DNA of 24,270 nucleotides from CAYMUR01 sp964393615 (lineage in GTDB: Bacteria; Planctomycetota; Planctomycetia; Pirellulales; Pirellulaceae), in contig CAYMUR010000081.1 in assembly GCA_964393615.1 (NCBI GenBank), positions 1 to 24,270 of the forward strand. The letters are read 5' to 3'. Within the stretch, counting starts at the first letter, position 1. Every line of letters starts with the position of its first letter. The position numbers and the translations under genes are program-made. Positions 24,248-24,270 of this stretch are shown here, piece after piece. The notes beneath the pieces were generated by a model. It did no database searches, was not told the origin of the DNA, and saw only the letters and a program-made list of their open reading frames with translations.

Positions 24248-24270
24248 ATGGGTTTTGTGAAGCCTTGCTG
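24248..24270 (+). CDS. Possible start of the next gene (cut by window end)
   Basis: An ATG at 24248 follows AGGA by 6 nt and lies 28 nt after the E2 stop codon, a spacing expected in an operon. Only MGFVKPC can be read, which is too short to identify. Confidence 0.3.

Overview
The window looks like part of a planctomycete chromosome, probably from the Pirellulales side and probably a draft or metagenome-derived assembly, because it contains an exact 100-N scaffold gap. The support is gene content: a ctc-pth-rpsF-ssb-rplI-dnaB cluster without rpsR, a groES paralog without groEL, remnants of ASPIC/UnbV and DUF1501 proteins, a secreted von Willebrand A (VWA) protein with glycine-methionine tracts, and sparse, uneven Shine-Dalgarno use. 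The lineage is inferred from gene content, not from a phylogeny.

Layout. 1-405 is the 3' part of a STAS anti-anti-sigma-like gene. It converges on a small two-helix membrane protein (598-894, minus), with a long imperfect hairpin between them. A minus-strand pair follows: a secreted HtrA-type serine protease (1095-2267) downstream of an SLC13-like permease with two TrkA-C domains (2396-4453). Divergent from these is a 1404-residue exported protein (4869-9083). It carries a VWA/MIDAS domain, a charged coiled coil, a secretin/TonB-short-domain-like segment, a DUF2135-like segment and a 78-residue tail made almost only of Gly and Met.

9084-10838 is a decayed, gene-poor stretch. It holds an ASPIC/UnbV domain fragment (CRTAC1-like C terminus), a stub of a DUF1501-like Tat-exported protein, and an unlisted 46-codon zf-TFIIB zinc-ribbon microprotein on the minus strand. 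A divergent groES paralog (10839-11189, minus) follows, with a perfect 12-bp inverted repeat just upstream of its start.

11530-16526 is the core housekeeping cluster: L25/Ctc, peptidyl-tRNA hydrolase, S6 (TTG start), SSB, L9 and DnaB. Between rpsF and ssb lie a tandem 17-mer, a possible terminator and a possible promoter whose -10 sits inside a 13-bp palindrome. After dnaB, a 13-bp tandem repeat (at least seven copies) runs into the assembly gap. Then come glgC (17028-18314), a secreted CehA/McbA-like metallohydrolase (minus), a divergent secreted GHL10-like glycosidase (plus), a 723-nt noncoding stretch with a strong hairpin, and a pyruvate dehydrogenase E2 gene (22918-24219) with no E1 gene directly upstream.

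The conserved genes serve translation, replication, glycogen synthesis and acetyl-CoA production. The least conventional content is the VWA/Gly-Met exported protein, the remnant graveyard with its zinc-ribbon microprotein, and several unexplained inverted and tandem repeats. I saw no CRISPR array, tRNA, rRNA, transposase or phage gene. No new multi-gene defence or biosynthetic system can be claimed from the sequence alone.
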